A DNA stretch of 64,000 bases from Rheinheimera pleomorphica (GCF_011634895.1 NZ_SIRR01000008.1:372001-436000); one strand, 5' to 3'. Positions 1 through 9,355 are shown, counted from the first letter of the stretch. Translations and numbers: made by a program. The notes: generated from the sequence alone by a model not told the origin.

Positions 1-927
1 GTGGTTTTGCGCGGTGATTAATACCCGCTTAGTGTCCAGATTTTGTACCGGGTGGTTACCACCATGGTGGCCGACTACCATCTTCACGGTTTGCGCGCCA
101 CTGGCCAGCGCCAGTAACTGATGGCCTAAGCAAATACCAAAAATTGGAATGTCGGTATCTAAAAAGGTTTTAATGGCGTCAATGGCGTAAGTACAAGGTG
201 CCGGATCGCCAGGGCCGTTAGATAAAAAGATGCCATCCGGGTTTAGCGCCAATACCTCACTGGCCGGCGTTTGCGCCGGTACCACTGTCAGCTGACAACC
301 GCGGTCGGCCAGCATACGTAAAATATTGCGCTTTACGCCAAAATCATAGGCGACTACGTGGAACCGCGCCTCTGGTGCTGCGCGATGACCTTCGCCTAAC
401 TGCCAGCTGCCCTCTGTCCACTGATAAGGCGCTTTAACGGTAACTTCTTTGGCAAGATCCATCCCCGATAAGCCAGGGAAGCCTTTAGCCAGTTCCAGCG
501 CCTTGGCTTCGTCCAGATTATCCCCCGCCATCAAGCAACCATTCTGGGCACCTTTTTCGCGTAGAATACGGGTTAGTTTGCGGGTATCGATATCGGCGAT
601 GCCAAGAATATTATGTTGTGTTAAATACTGACTAAGTGAGAGTTGGTTACGGAAATTACTGGCTAACAGTGGCAGGTCGCGGATAATCAGGCCTCGGGCC
701 CAGACTTGTCCGGATTCCTCATCTTCAAGGTTAGTACCGGTATTACCAATATGTGGATAAGTAAGAGTAACGATTTGTTCTGCGTATGAGGGATCAGTTA
801 ATATTTCCTGATACCCGGTCATAGAGGTGTTAAACACCACCTCACCTACAGAAACTCCTTCAGCGCCAATGGCTGTACCGCGAAATACGGTGCCGTCTTC
901 CAGTACGAGCAGGGCGGACTTAGTCAA
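1..927 (-). CDS. carA: Carbamoyl-phosphate synthase small subunit, C-terminus beyond window
   Basis: Glutamine amidotransferase subunit that releases ammonia from glutamine for carbamoyl phosphate, feeding arginine and pyrimidine synthesis; its partner is CarB. I translated 309 codons from a TTG start (925-927), which is preceded by GGAGGTT at 931-937. The product reads [16 protein letters not shown] at the N-terminus. It carries the class I amidotransferase motif GICLGHQ with the nucleophile at about Cys266, and LSNGPGDP before it. The frame is open to base 1, so the last ~70 residues lie outside the window. The family is usually about 380 residues. dapB lies upstream on the same strand, 197 bp away, an order common in gammaproteobacteria. 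No alternative ATG fits the conserved N-terminus, so TTG is the likely real start. Confidence 0.95.
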   Translation of the reverse strand, partial: MTKSALLVLEDGTVFRGTAIGAEGVSVGEVVFNTSMTGYQEILTDPSYAEQIVTLTYPHIGNTGTNLEDEESGQVWARGLIIRDLPLLASNFRNQLSLSQYLTQHNILGIADIDTRKLTRILREKGAQNGCLMAGDNLDEAKALELAKGFPGLSGMDLAKEVTVKAPYQWTEGSWQLGEGHRAAPEARFHVVAYDFGVKRNILRMLADRGCQLTVVPAQTPASEVLALNPDGIFLSNGPGDPAPCTYAIDAIKTFLDTDIPIFGICLGHQLLALASGAQTVKMVVGHHGGNHPVQNLDTKRVLITAQNH

Positions 928-1087
928 GATAACCTCCAAACAGCAAAAAACGGGCGAAAACTGACACTGTTTTACAACCCGTTTTGACCCAAAATGTGAT
1001 ACCCGGATTTGCGCTAGGCAAACCTGACTATTTTAGGCGATCAGCGCTGGATTAGCTATGCTTTTTTTGATTTTTATTACAAATGAC

Positions 1088-1126
1088 AACTTTACGCTAT
1101 TTTTAAGCTTAATAGCGCAAAAAGTT
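1088..1126 (-). other. Long imperfect hairpin at the dapB 3' end
   Basis: CGCTATT (1095-1101) pairs with AATAGCG (1111-1117). An outer arm AACTTT (1088-1093) pairs with AAAGTT (1121-1126), so the dapB stop codon lies in the stem. No U-run follows, so it is more likely a 3' processing or attenuation structure than a strong terminator. It lies between dapB and carA. The rest of 928-1124 is AT-rich and presumably holds the carA promoter, which I cannot place confidently. Confidence 0.4.
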
Positions 1127-1934
1127 AGCTTAACTCGGTTAAACCTAACACTTGTTGCATAGAATAAAGTCCGGGCTGTTTATTTTGCAACCACAAAGCA
1201 GCGCGCAGTGCACCTTGAGCAAAGGTGTTTCGGCTAGAGGCTTTGTGGCTTATTTCCAGCCTTTCGCCCAAATCTGCAAATAAGGCGGTATGGTCACCAA
1301 TAATGTCGCCGCCACGCACCGTAGCAAAGCCAATAGTTTGCTGCTGTCGCTCACCGGTCATGCCTTCGCGGCCATACACTGCCACCTTAGCCAGGTCGCG
1401 GTCCAGCGCCTTGGCAATGCTGGCACCAATAGCCAGTGCCGTGCCCGATGGCGCATCTTTTTTAAAGCGGTGGTGCGCTTCAATAATTTCAATATCTGCC
1501 GTCTGGCCCATTACCTTGGCGGCGGTTTGCACCAAATGCAGCAGCAGGTTTACGCCAACACTCATATTGGGTGCCCAAACAATTGCAATATGCTTCGCGG
1601 CCTGCTGCACTTGCTGATATTGCGCGTCGGTTAAACCGGTTACACCTATCACCATGGCTTTGCCCGCCGCCACTGCCAATTGCAGATGCGCCAGCATGGC
1701 CTCCGGCATGGTAAAGTCAACCCAAATATCGGCCTGCTTGATACTGTCAGCACCGGTGGCGCTAAGTGACACACCCAACTTGCCAACACCGGCCAGCTCA
1801 CCGGCATCGACGCCGAGCAGATCGGAGCCTGGCCGCACTGTGGCTGCCGTCAGGTTTAACTGTTGCTCATTGGCAACCGTAATTAACGCCCGGCCCATGC
1901 GGCCGTTAGCACCCAAAACACCGATAGAAGACAT
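1125..1934 (-). CDS. dapB: 4-hydroxy-tetrahydrodipicolinate reductase
   Basis: Cytoplasmic NAD(P)H-dependent reductase of the diaminopimelate/lysine pathway, acting after DapA. The 269-residue length matches the family. The N-terminal Rossmann motif GANGRMG is at residues 8-14. The catalytic segment [15 protein letters not shown] has His154 and His155 as the proton donor pair and Lys159 in the position of the conserved lysine. DFTMPEA and IGVTG are the usual nucleotide-side motifs. The ATG at 1934 is the obvious start. It lies 97 bp from the alcohol dehydrogenase upstream and shares orientation with carA downstream. Confidence 0.97.
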   Translation of the reverse strand: MSSIGVLGANGRMGRALITVANEQQLNLTAATVRPGSDLLGVDAGELAGVGKLGVSLSATGADSIKQADIWVDFTMPEAMLAHLQLAVAAGKAMVIGVTGLTDAQYQQVQQAAKHIAIVWAPNMSVGVNLLLHLVQTAAKVMGQTADIEIIEAHHRFKKDAPSGTALAIGASIAKALDRDLAKVAVYGREGMTGERQQQTIGFATVRGGDIIGDHTALFADLGERLEISHKASSRNTFAQGALRAALWLQNKQPGLYSMQQVLGLTELS

Positions 1935-2030
1935 AATCTGGCTCTGTATAACAATAACAATGGCGGCTATTAGAGCAAAAGCCGCCGGTAGGGGGAAGCA
2001 AAATAGCCATCTTAATGGCCATTTTTATAA

Positions 2031-3185
2031 CTAAACCGCGCGCTGCAAAATCTGTCGCGATACCTCTGGCGTAATATCGCCATGCTCACCCAGCTTTAGC
2101 ATGCCGTTGGCAGTAAGCGCCGCCACCAGTTTATCCACTGCATCGGCGTTAATACCGTAATCGGCTAAGCGGGTTGGTACGCCCATTTGCTCGAAAAAAG
2201 CCCGGGTATGCGCAATGGCATCATCCATTAAGCGCTCTTCGTCCTGATGCTGCAACTGCCAGATCCGGCGGCCATATTGCAGCAGTTTGTCGCGTTTCTG
2301 CGTGCGTTGCTGCTGCAACAGCGACGGCAGCACTATGGCTAAAGTCTGAGCATGATCCAGGCCATACAAGGCAGTAATTTCATGGCCAATCATATGGGTC
2401 GCCCAATCCTGTGGCACACCCTGACCAATCAGGCCGTTTAGCGCCATGGTCGCCGCCCACATTACGTTAGCCCGCACATCATAGTCATCTGGCTGGCTTA
2501 ATGCTTTTGGCCCTTGTTCAATCAGCGTGTGTAAAATGCCCTCGGCAAAACGGTCCTGCAGCGGTGCATTAACCGGATAGGTCATATACTGCTCCATCAC
2601 ATGTACGAAGGCATCCACTACGCCATTGGCAACCTGCTTCGGCGGCAGGCTAAAGGTCACTGTCGGGTCCAGAATAGCAAATTGCGGATACACTAAGCTG
2701 CTTGAAAATGACAGTTTCTGCTGGGTTTCATAGCGGGTTACCACTGAATTGCCGTTGCTCTCGGTACCGGTAGCCGGTAACGTTAGCACGCAGCCCAGTG
2801 GGATAGCAGAGGTTACTTTGGCGCCTTTAGCTAAAATATCCCAGGCATCGCCGGCAAATACAGCGGCCGCGGCGATAAACTTAGTGCCGTCAATCACACT
2901 ACCGCCCCCCACGGGCAGTAAAAAGTCTATTTTTTCGCGCCGCACTAAATCAGCCGCCCGCATTAAGGTTTCAAAGCTGGGGTTAGGCTCTATGCCGCTA
3001 AATTCCTGCCAGTCAAAACCGTCCAGCGCTTGCACTACCTGCTGATATACCCCGTTTTGCTTAATAGAGCCGCCGCCATAAGTTAATAACACCTTGCTAC
3101 CTGGCGGGATCAGCTTACTGATTTGCTTCAGTTGATCTTTACCAAAGACGATACGGGTGGGGTTTTGAAACGAAAAATTAAACAT
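2031..3185 (-). CDS. YqhD-type iron-containing alcohol/aldehyde dehydrogenase
   Basis: Group III metal-dependent alcohol dehydrogenase, 384 residues against 387 for E. coli YqhD. Family members reduce short-chain aldehydes with NADPH and help detoxify aldehydes from lipid peroxidation. YGGGS (residues 36-40) and PVGGGSVIDG (91-100) form the cofactor-binding region. The metal ligands are visible as Asp191 and His195 in VVDAFVH, His264 in ATHMIGHE, and His278 in GLDHAQ, in the same spacing as YqhD. It is probably transcribed alone, since 101 bp separate it from the gene upstream. The substrate cannot be told from sequence. No LysR/AraC-type activator like E. coli YqhC is adjacent. Confidence 0.88.
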   Translation of the reverse strand: MFNFSFQNPTRIVFGKDQLKQISKLIPPGSKVLLTYGGGSIKQNGVYQQVVQALDGFDWQEFSGIEPNPSFETLMRAADLVRREKIDFLLPVGGGSVIDGTKFIAAAAVFAGDAWDILAKGAKVTSAIPLGCVLTLPATGTESNGNSVVTRYETQQKLSFSSSLVYPQFAILDPTVTFSLPPKQVANGVVDAFVHVMEQYMTYPVNAPLQDRFAEGILHTLIEQGPKALSQPDDYDVRANVMWAATMALNGLIGQGVPQDWATHMIGHEITALYGLDHAQTLAIVLPSLLQQQRTQKRDKLLQYGRRIWQLQHQDEERLMDDAIAHTRAFFEQMGVPTRLADYGINADAVDKLVAALTANGMLKLGEHGDITPEVSRQILQRAV

Positions 3186-3286
3186 GCTGTCTCCAACGCT
3201 ATGGTCTGCTTTAGGCTCAGTGTTATGCGGCTGGCCTGAGGTGGGATCAAGGCCAGACCGACATATTGCGTTAAAGCGCGCGCTGT

Positions 3287-5158
3287 TTAGGCCGAATCGC
3301 CCCTGAGCTGGCGAACCTGCTGCTCCAATACAGCCGCACTCGCTTGCTCTGGCGGTAATGCCTCGCTGGCGTGCAGGCTAATTCTAGACCAAAAACGGCC
3401 TTTAAACTTAAAAGCGCCATTGCCATGATGACTAAAGAAGGAACCCCATAAACCTTGTAGTGCCATCGGCACCACCGGTACCGGCGTTTCTTGCAGAATA
3501 CGCTCTATACCGGGGCGAAAACCGTCAATATCGCCGGTTTTAGTTAAACGCCCTTCCGGAAAGATACACACCAGATTGCCTTGCTCAAGCTCACGCTTAA
3601 TGCTGGCAAAAGCCGCTTCGTACACCTGCTCATTTTTCTGCCGGGCACAAATGGGAATAGTGCGCGCCGCTTTAAACAGCCAATTCGCGACCGGTAAATC
3701 ATAAATAGCTTTTTCCATCACGAAACGCACCGGTCGGCGTACTGCCCCACCGATTAACAGTGCATCGACATAGCTGACATGGTTAGCCACCAGCACCGCA
3801 GCACCTTCTGAGGGGATATTATCCAGACCACGACTGCTAACCCGATACATGGTATGGCTGAGTATATAGATGACAAAGCGCAGTACAAATTCCGGCAACT
3901 GGCTGTAAACATACAGCGCCACTACCGCATTCATAATAGCCAGAATAAGAAAATACTCCGGTATTGCTAAATCCAGCAGGGTTAAAAACACGATACCGGC
4001 CATGGCACTGACCACCATAAACAAGGCATTGAAAATATTATTGGCCGCGATGACCCTCGCCCGCTCTGTCGGCTCTGCCCGTTGCTGCAACAACGCATAT
4101 AACGGTACGATAAACAGGCCGCCAAAGATGCCAATCAATGTCAGGTCAATTAACACCCACCAGCCAAATGCACTGGCCAGAAACTGCGACAGGTTTAACA
4201 GCTCAGCCGGTACCTGCGCCGGACTGCTGAAATACAGGCTAATACCAAACAGCGTTAAACCTATGGAACCTATCGGCACTATACCAAGCTCTACCCTGTC
4301 GCCCGATAAACGCTCGCACAGCATAGAACCGATACCGACGCCTACCGAGAACGCAACCAATAATGCGGTCACTACTGTGTTGTCACCACCGAGCACGGTT
4401 TTAGTAAAATTGGGGAACTGGGTTAAGTAACTGGCGCCCAAAAACCAGAACCAGCTAATTGCCATAATCGACAAATACAGCGTTCTGTTGGCATAACTGA
4501 TACTGATGGTGTTTTTTGTTTGCTGCCAGGGGGCAAAGCGAAAACGCCCGGCGCCATTCACCTCGCCCACCGCCGGAATTTGCCTGCTGATCAGGTAACC
4601 TAACAGTGCAAACAACACGACGACAAGACCAATCCATAACGGCGCATCGGCCACCCCAACCAACAAGCCGCCGACAATGGTACCCAGCAAGATAGCGACA
4701 AAGGTGCCCATCTCCACCCAGGCATTACCGGCCAGTAATTCTTTGTCATTCAACAGCTGCGGCAAAATGGCATACTTTGCCGGGCCAAAAAATGCCGACT
4801 GGCTGCCCATTAAAAACAACAGCCCCAGCAGCAACAAATACTGCTGAAAATAAAATGCCAGACCAGCCAGCAACATTAAGCCAATTTCCAGCAGCTTAAG
4901 CGCACGGATCAGTTTGGTTTTACACATCGCGTCAGCCAGAGCACCGGCAGTGGCGGAGAACAATAAAAATGGCAGAATAAATAAGCCGGCTGCCAGGTTC
5001 ATTGTCAGATCCGTGTCCCACGGCAACGCATTGGCCGCCGTAAACGCCAACAGCAACATCAGTGCATTTTTAAACACATTGTCGTTAAAGGCACCGCAGG
5101 CCTGGGTTAAGAAGAACGGCAAAAAACGACGCGATAGCAGTAATTTAAATGGTGACAT
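3287..5158 (-). CDS. MFS transporter fused to a PlsC-type acyltransferase (Aas/LplT-like)
   Basis: Two-domain inner-membrane protein. Residues ~1-410 are a 12-helix MFS half resembling the lysophospholipid flippase LplT (early motif AFNDNVFKNAL). The C-terminal ~200 residues are a glycerolipid acyltransferase with the H-X4-D motif NHVSYVD and the FPEGRLTKTG block. Together they suggest uptake of lysophospholipid and re-acylation. E. coli Aas also has an acyl-ACP synthetase domain, which is absent here, so acyl donor supply must come from elsewhere. The frame is open up to a GTG at 5176, but I prefer ATG at 5158 (MSPFKLL) because GGAG sits 5 nt upstream (5164-5167), giving 623 residues. The gene is divergent from the NhaC-type antiporter. 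Confidence 0.85.
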   Translation of the reverse strand: MSPFKLLLSRRFLPFFLTQACGAFNDNVFKNALMLLLAFTAANALPWDTDLTMNLAAGLFILPFLLFSATAGALADAMCKTKLIRALKLLEIGLMLLAGLAFYFQQYLLLLGLLFLMGSQSAFFGPAKYAILPQLLNDKELLAGNAWVEMGTFVAILLGTIVGGLLVGVADAPLWIGLVVVLFALLGYLISRQIPAVGEVNGAGRFRFAPWQQTKNTISISYANRTLYLSIMAISWFWFLGASYLTQFPNFTKTVLGGDNTVVTALLVAFSVGVGIGSMLCERLSGDRVELGIVPIGSIGLTLFGISLYFSSPAQVPAELLNLSQFLASAFGWWVLIDLTLIGIFGGLFIVPLYALLQQRAEPTERARVIAANNIFNALFMVVSAMAGIVFLTLLDLAIPEYFLILAIMNAVVALYVYSQLPEFVLRFVIYILSHTMYRVSSRGLDNIPSEGAAVLVANHVSYVDALLIGGAVRRPVRFVMEKAIYDLPVANWLFKAARTIPICARQKNEQVYEAAFASIKRELEQGNLVCIFPEGRLTKTGDIDGFRPGIERILQETPVPVVPMALQGLWGSFFSHHGNGAFKFKGRFWSRISLHASEALPPEQASAAVLEQQVRQLRGDSA

Positions 5159-5342
5159 CAACACTCCATGTGACACAGCACAACAGAAAAAATTGTTGCC
5201 AGCATAATAAACTCAGGTAGCTTATACCAGTACGAAAACGCGCCAGCACAAATTGACAGGACGTCCAGCCATCTATATAGTGCGCGTCCATTTGCCAACT
5301 ATGCCTGAAATTAACATCGGCGTTGGCCTGACAGGATAAGCT

Positions 5343-6683
5343 ATGACTCAACAGACTGATATGGCACCCGGTGCCAAACGCTCGTTACTGCCGTTATTGT
5401 TTTTTGTGGCACTGTTTTTAGGCACCGGCCTGTATTTGCAACAACAGGATGTGGCTTATGCTTTTTATCAGTTGCCCGGTCATGTTGCCATTATCCCGGC
5501 GCTAATACTGGCTATCTGGCTGCATAAAGCGCCATTGCAGCAATCCATTGATGTGATGATCAAAGGCGCCGGCAACAGCAATATTATTACCATGTGCATT
5601 ATTTACTTGTTAGCCGGTGCTTTTGCCAGTGTAGCCAGCGCCACCGGCGGTGTCGACGCTGCGGTCAATGCTGGCTTAAGCCTGGTGCCCGCGCCCTGGT
5701 TATTACCCGGTTTGTTTATTATTGCTGCCCTGGTGTCTACTGCCATGGGTACCTCTATGGGTACCATAGGCGCATTAGCGCCAATAGCGGTTGGTTTGGC
5801 ACAGCAAGCAGGCTTAGAGCCCGCTCTGGTCGCCGGTGTACTGCTAAGCGGTGCGATGTTTGGTGACAACTTATCGATTATTTCCGACACGACTATCGCC
5901 TCTACCCGCACCCAGGGCACGCAGATGGCGGATAAATTCCGTGAAAATATCAAAATTGCCCTGCCTGCGGCGGCACTGACACTGCTGCTGTATGTTGTGC
6001 TGGCCAACGATGGCGCGCCGGTGGCCATTGATAGTGTAAACTGGAGCGGTGTGCTGCCTTATGCTGCTATTTTGCTGCTGGCGGTGATGGGGCTGAATGT
6101 ATTTGTCGTGCTGTTATTAGGTATAGTACTGGCGGCACTACAGGGGGCAATATTCGCCGATTACGCCATCGCTAATCTGGGCAAAGATATCGCCAGCGGT
6201 TTTGCCAATGTACAGGAAATTTTCTTGCTGGCGATGCTGGTAAGCGCACTGAGTGAGTTTATCAAACAGCAAGGTGGTCTGGCCTGGATTGCCGGTAACA
6301 TTCAGCAATTAGCCAACGGCCTGAGGTTGGCTGGCAATAAAGCCCAGCAACTGGCCATCGCCGCGCTGGCATTTATCAGTAATCTTTGCATTGCCAATAA
6401 TACGGTAGCCATAGTGCTGACCGGTGAGCTAAGTAAAACGCTGGCGCAGCAGCATCATATCAGCCCACGGCGCAGCGCCAGTTTACTGGATATTTTTGCC
6501 TGTATCAGCCAGGGCTTGGTGCCTTATGGCGCCCAGGCACTGCTGCTCGGCGCCAGTTTTGGTATTTCGCCCTGGCAGGTGGTCAGCCAAAGCTATTACT
6601 GTCTGATCTTATTGGTTGTGGCATTGCTCATTATTCTGGCGCGGCCAGCATCCGCCCGACAAGCGCAGATCAGCGGCGCTTAA
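5343..6683 (+). CDS. NhaC-family Na+/H+ antiporter-like membrane protein
   Basis: Polytopic inner-membrane protein of 446 residues with about 11-12 hydrophobic segments. Motifs are typical of the NhaC / Na+-coupled organic acid antiporter family: GTSMGTIGALAPIA and SGAMFGDNLSIISDTTIAS in the first half, and ISNLCIANNTVAIV in the second. Family members exchange Na+ for H+, or Na+/lactate for H+/malate; which applies here cannot be decided. AGGATAAGCT precedes the ATG. Its 3' end overlaps the convergent nucleotidyltransferase gene by 14 bp, leaving no room for a separate terminator. Confidence 0.85.
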   Translation: MTQQTDMAPGAKRSLLPLLFFVALFLGTGLYLQQQDVAYAFYQLPGHVAIIPALILAIWLHKAPLQQSIDVMIKGAGNSNIITMCIIYLLAGAFASVASATGGVDAAVNAGLSLVPAPWLLPGLFIIAALVSTAMGTSMGTIGALAPIAVGLAQQAGLEPALVAGVLLSGAMFGDNLSIISDTTIASTRTQGTQMADKFRENIKIALPAAALTLLLYVVLANDGAPVAIDSVNWSGVLPYAAILLLAVMGLNVFVVLLLGIVLAALQGAIFADYAIANLGKDIASGFANVQEIFLLAMLVSALSEFIKQQGGLAWIAGNIQQLANGLRLAGNKAQQLAIAALAFISNLCIANNTVAIVLTGELSKTLAQQHHISPRRSASLLDIFACISQGLVPYGAQALLLGASFGISPWQVVSQSYYCLILLVVALLIILARPASARQAQISGA

Positions 6684-7749
6684 TATCGCTGTGCAGGGTC
6701 CGCCTTAACCATTGCTGTATTGCAGCAGCGGGTTTTGCCAGCGTGTGGTACAGCAAAACCTGCCAGCGCATTTTTAATTTGTGGCCACGAACAAACCATA
6801 ACTGCTGCGCCAGCCAGGCACGGATCCCGTCCCCGCGCAGCATACTCAATAGCAGATAACATACCAGCGGCTGCGCCTTACTCAGCCGCATACTGCCACG
6901 ACAATGCTGAGCCGCCGGGTTAGCAAATACCTCTGCCAATATCTGGCAAGCGTTAGCCACGGCTGACTGCACTGTCATCAGTGTCGCCTGTTGCAGCATA
7001 AAATCCAGCTGCTGCTCTTGTTGCACCTGCAGCAGCAGATCATTTAAGTCGATAAGGTCTTTTTGCAGTTTGTGCGTTTCTTCCTGATAAAACATATGCA
7101 CAGCGGCATGAATAAACAAATGCGCGCTTTTAGGCAGCTTAAACGCCGAGCCCGGCATTGCCTCAGCATGGCTAAATATCGGGCTGATATCAATTTTACG
7201 CGCTGATGCCGTTGGGTAAATATGATGGTGCAGGTCGATAACAGTGCCGCGCTGATAATGTTGTAACGGTGGATTCTGATGTGACCAGTTCAGATAATAG
7301 GCCCTGTCGTAATCGCTAAGCCCAACTTCCTGAAAGCCATAGAAAAATAACTTGTCCCGTGTCAGTCGTAGTTGTGCTGCCGGTACCAGCATATCGATAT
7401 CAGCAAACAAGCGGCCGTAACTCACCGGCAAGGCCCGACAGCGATAGGCCGCGCCTTTTAGCAATACACAAGGATACTCTGCCGCAGCAAATAGCGGCTC
7501 CAACTGCTGCAATTCACTGAACAATGCCTGCTGTTGTTTCTCGGCATAGCGGGCTGCCGATAAGCCATGCTGCTGCACCTGCTGTGGCACCTGCGCCAAC
7601 AGCCCTTTACGTTGCAGCAGGTAATAAAACCGGGCACTAAGGCCATGTTGACGCGCCTGCTGCAAAAATTGCGTCCACTGCGCTGCGCTGGCGTGCTGTA
7701 TAAAGCGCTCCGGATCGGCAAAAAAATCCAGCATCAGTGTGCTCAACAT
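6670..7749 (-). CDS. Nucleotidyltransferase family protein of the HprK-related cassette
   Basis: 359-residue protein with an uncharacterised nucleotidyltransferase fold of the PF14907 type. The diagnostic stretch begins at LLKGAAYRC (Lys98-Gly99). It continues into GRLFADIDMLVP, where Asp117 and Asp119 are the expected metal-binding pair. DLHHHIYP and HLFIHAAVHMF further on match conserved family histidines. Its start overlaps the kinase gene by 7 bp, so the two are translationally coupled. It is the last gene of the four-gene cassette. In family members the transferred nucleotide and the acceptor are unknown; I infer only that it acts with the kinase upstream. Confidence 0.75.
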   Translation of the reverse strand: MLSTLMLDFFADPERFIQHASAAQWTQFLQQARQHGLSARFYYLLQRKGLLAQVPQQVQQHGLSAARYAEKQQQALFSELQQLEPLFAAAEYPCVLLKGAAYRCRALPVSYGRLFADIDMLVPAAQLRLTRDKLFFYGFQEVGLSDYDRAYYLNWSHQNPPLQHYQRGTVIDLHHHIYPTASARKIDISPIFSHAEAMPGSAFKLPKSAHLFIHAAVHMFYQEETHKLQKDLIDLNDLLLQVQQEQQLDFMLQQATLMTVQSAVANACQILAEVFANPAAQHCRGSMRLSKAQPLVCYLLLSMLRGDGIRAWLAQQLWFVRGHKLKMRWQVLLYHTLAKPAAAIQQWLRRTLHSDIKRR

Positions 7750-8594
7750 AACTGGTTTATCTCGTGCAGCGCCTGCTCAATATCAGCATATTCTAAACGG
7801 AAACTGTCGGTTTGCTGCACTAAGGTGCTCAGGCTGTTAAAGCCCCGCGCAGAGAGCACCGTATAGTTAAACGAATTATGCGCCAAATGCATAAAAGCAT
7901 CCGCTTTACGCAGGCAGGTTAACGCTAATTGCTGTTGGCTGGCATTATATTGCGGGAACACCACCCAGGCCGCTGTCGCGGTTTGCCGGTAAGCCTGCCA
8001 GCTTGATACGCCAGGCAGCATATAGCCTACCGTGCCCTTAGTGGTGCCAGTTGTTATCTGTCGTATGTCAGCCTGTGGGTACCATTGTTTAAGCAGCTTA
8101 AGCGACTGATTTTTAAGACTAAGCGGTCGCACATACGGCACTATTTCACCGCTTAATAAATCCACCAGGCACATTTCATCCGATAACAGCCGCCAACCTT
8201 CCTGCATCAAGGCAGCACACAGGGTACTTTTACCCGAACCGGGCGGCGCCGGCATAATTAACGCTTTGCCACCGCGCTCTAACACGGCAGCATGAATAGC
8301 CAGATACTGGTGCTGATAAGACGCCACACACCAGTTTAAGCCCCATTCAAACACCGGCACCAACTGCTGACGCTCTGTCATCCGAAAATGCTGCTGCGCA
8401 GACGACACATGAAAAGGCCGGCCCCAGCCAGCCCAGCGCCGCCGCACATCCAGGCAAAAATCGTAAATAATGCTGTCATCGGGCGCAGTTAAAATGGAAG
8501 GGGGATACAACTCTGCCAGTGCGGAACGTAGTTTACTGCAGCGGTTAGTTACCAGAACCGAAAAGGGCGCGGTATGTAACACAAAATCAGTCAA
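7743..8594 (-). CDS. HprK-related kinase A
   Basis: 283-residue relative of the HPr serine kinase/phosphorylase. The Walker A motif PAPPGSGKST is at residues 115-124. RLLSDEMCLVD follows, corresponding to the acidic motif of HprK, and RPLSLKN, TTKGTVGY and AHNSFNYTVL further on are hallmarks of the HprK-related A subgroup. The start is TTG at 8594 because an in-frame TAG lies only 6 nt upstream; GGGA precedes it. It overlaps the small ORF upstream by 8 bp and the nucleotidyltransferase downstream by 7 bp. In other bacteria this kinase family is found with small PqqD-like proteins and nucleotidyltransferases, often in exosortase-bearing genomes. The phosphorylated target is unknown. Confidence 0.82.
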   Translation of the reverse strand: MTDFVLHTAPFSVLVTNRCSKLRSALAELYPPSILTAPDDSIIYDFCLDVRRRWAGWGRPFHVSSAQQHFRMTERQQLVPVFEWGLNWCVASYQHQYLAIHAAVLERGGKALIMPAPPGSGKSTLCAALMQEGWRLLSDEMCLVDLLSGEIVPYVRPLSLKNQSLKLLKQWYPQADIRQITTGTTKGTVGYMLPGVSSWQAYRQTATAAWVVFPQYNASQQQLALTCLRKADAFMHLAHNSFNYTVLSARGFNSLSTLVQQTDSFRLEYADIEQALHEINQLC

Positions 8595-8751
8595 GCGCTA
8601 TCCCATCATCCTGCTCATCAGCAGCGAGCTGCCGGGTCTCATGAGTTGTAAAACAAAAAGCAACTCGCGAACTGTCGCTAAATATCGTCTCCAGTTCATC
8701 AGGTTGCTCACAGCAGCTTAACCATGCAGAGTAACTCAGCGTCACATCCAT
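8587..8751 (-). CDS. Small uncharacterised protein in the HprK-related cassette (possible short PqqD-like)
   Basis: 54 codons from ATG at 8751; a TTG at 8772 in the same frame would add 7 residues. It lies between the Tat-signal gene and the kinase. Its stop codon overlaps the kinase start, and the 5' end starts 7 bp after the Tat gene stop (or overlaps it if TTG is used). The segment AFCFTTHETRQL faintly resembles the SG-THLL core of PqqD-family peptide chaperones, which occupy this position in related cassettes. The protein is much shorter than the usual ~90 residues and may be a degenerate or divergent version. It has two adjacent cysteines (SCCEQ). No strong ribosome site is visible. The position supports it being real more than the sequence does. 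Confidence 0.4.
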   Translation of the reverse strand: MDVTLSYSAWLSCCEQPDELETIFSDSSRVAFCFTTHETRQLAADEQDDGIALD

Positions 8752-8758
8752 CTGGTTA

Positions 8759-9355
8759 TTAATACCCGTCAATATAATAAACTAATAAATCAGATAGCTT
8801 TTTCTGCTCTTCCTGTGTCTTCACTGCTTTATAGGCTGCGACAATTTGGTCAGCTGAAGGAATATTTGTCGCAATACCTTCGCGCTGATAAAACAAAGAA
8901 TGAAGAAACAAACAGGCAATATTCCGGATCAACGGGAAACCGCCTTTCATGTTAACTGCTTGCTTCAACGTGCCTTGATAGCCTGAACCAAATACCATAT
9001 TAAATTTAGTATATTGGTTGATATCAATCAGGCCCCACTGTTTATCCCAGGCGCCGCCATAATGCCAAAAATAGGCGCCTTTACCATCGCCAGCCCCGGC
9101 TTTGTGGGCTTCAAAATACAATTTGGCACTGCCGTGCGATTTAAAGGTGGTCTCGCACTGCACAAACTTGTCCGGCTGTACCGACTGCATTTGCGATGCG
9201 GTTTCACTGAGTGAGCAGTTTAAGGTGCTGGTACCCCAGGCTGCTTTACTCTTTAGTGTCAGCAATACCGGCAAAGAGCCAAGCCCGGCGCGCAGCAAAA
9301 ATTTTCTGCGTCCGGAATGCTCAGTAGAAGTTTCCTTGTCATTAACTGATGCCAT
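8759..9355 (-). CDS. Tat-signal secreted/anchored protein, unknown family
   Basis: 198 residues, first gene of the cassette. The N-terminus has a twin-arginine signal: Arg16-Arg17 in GRRKFLLRAGLG, followed by a hydrophobic stretch PVLLTL ending near AAWG. The mature part has cysteines at CSLSE and CETTF, a Gly/aromatic-rich core (GAYFWHYGGAWDKQWG), and a helical C-terminus with a Lys/Glu-rich segment. I do not recognise the family. Export via Tat implies folding or cofactor loading before export. GGAATAGGG lies just before the ATG. Being coded with a kinase and a nucleotidyltransferase, it is a natural candidate for the protein they modify, but that is only inference. Confidence 0.7.
   Translation of the reverse strand: MASVNDKETSTEHSGRRKFLLRAGLGSLPVLLTLKSKAAWGTSTLNCSLSETASQMQSVQPDKFVQCETTFKSHGSAKLYFEAHKAGAGDGKGAYFWHYGGAWDKQWGLIDINQYTKFNMVFGSGYQGTLKQAVNMKGGFPLIRNIACLFLHSLFYQREGIATNIPSADQIVAAYKAVKTQEEQKKLSDLLVYYIDGY

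Noticed and set aside
1068..1081. TGATTTTTATTACA upstream of carA as an ArgR box
   Set aside because: About 10 of 14 matches to the consensus half-site pair and no second box at the usual spacing; too weak to annotate in AT-rich DNA.
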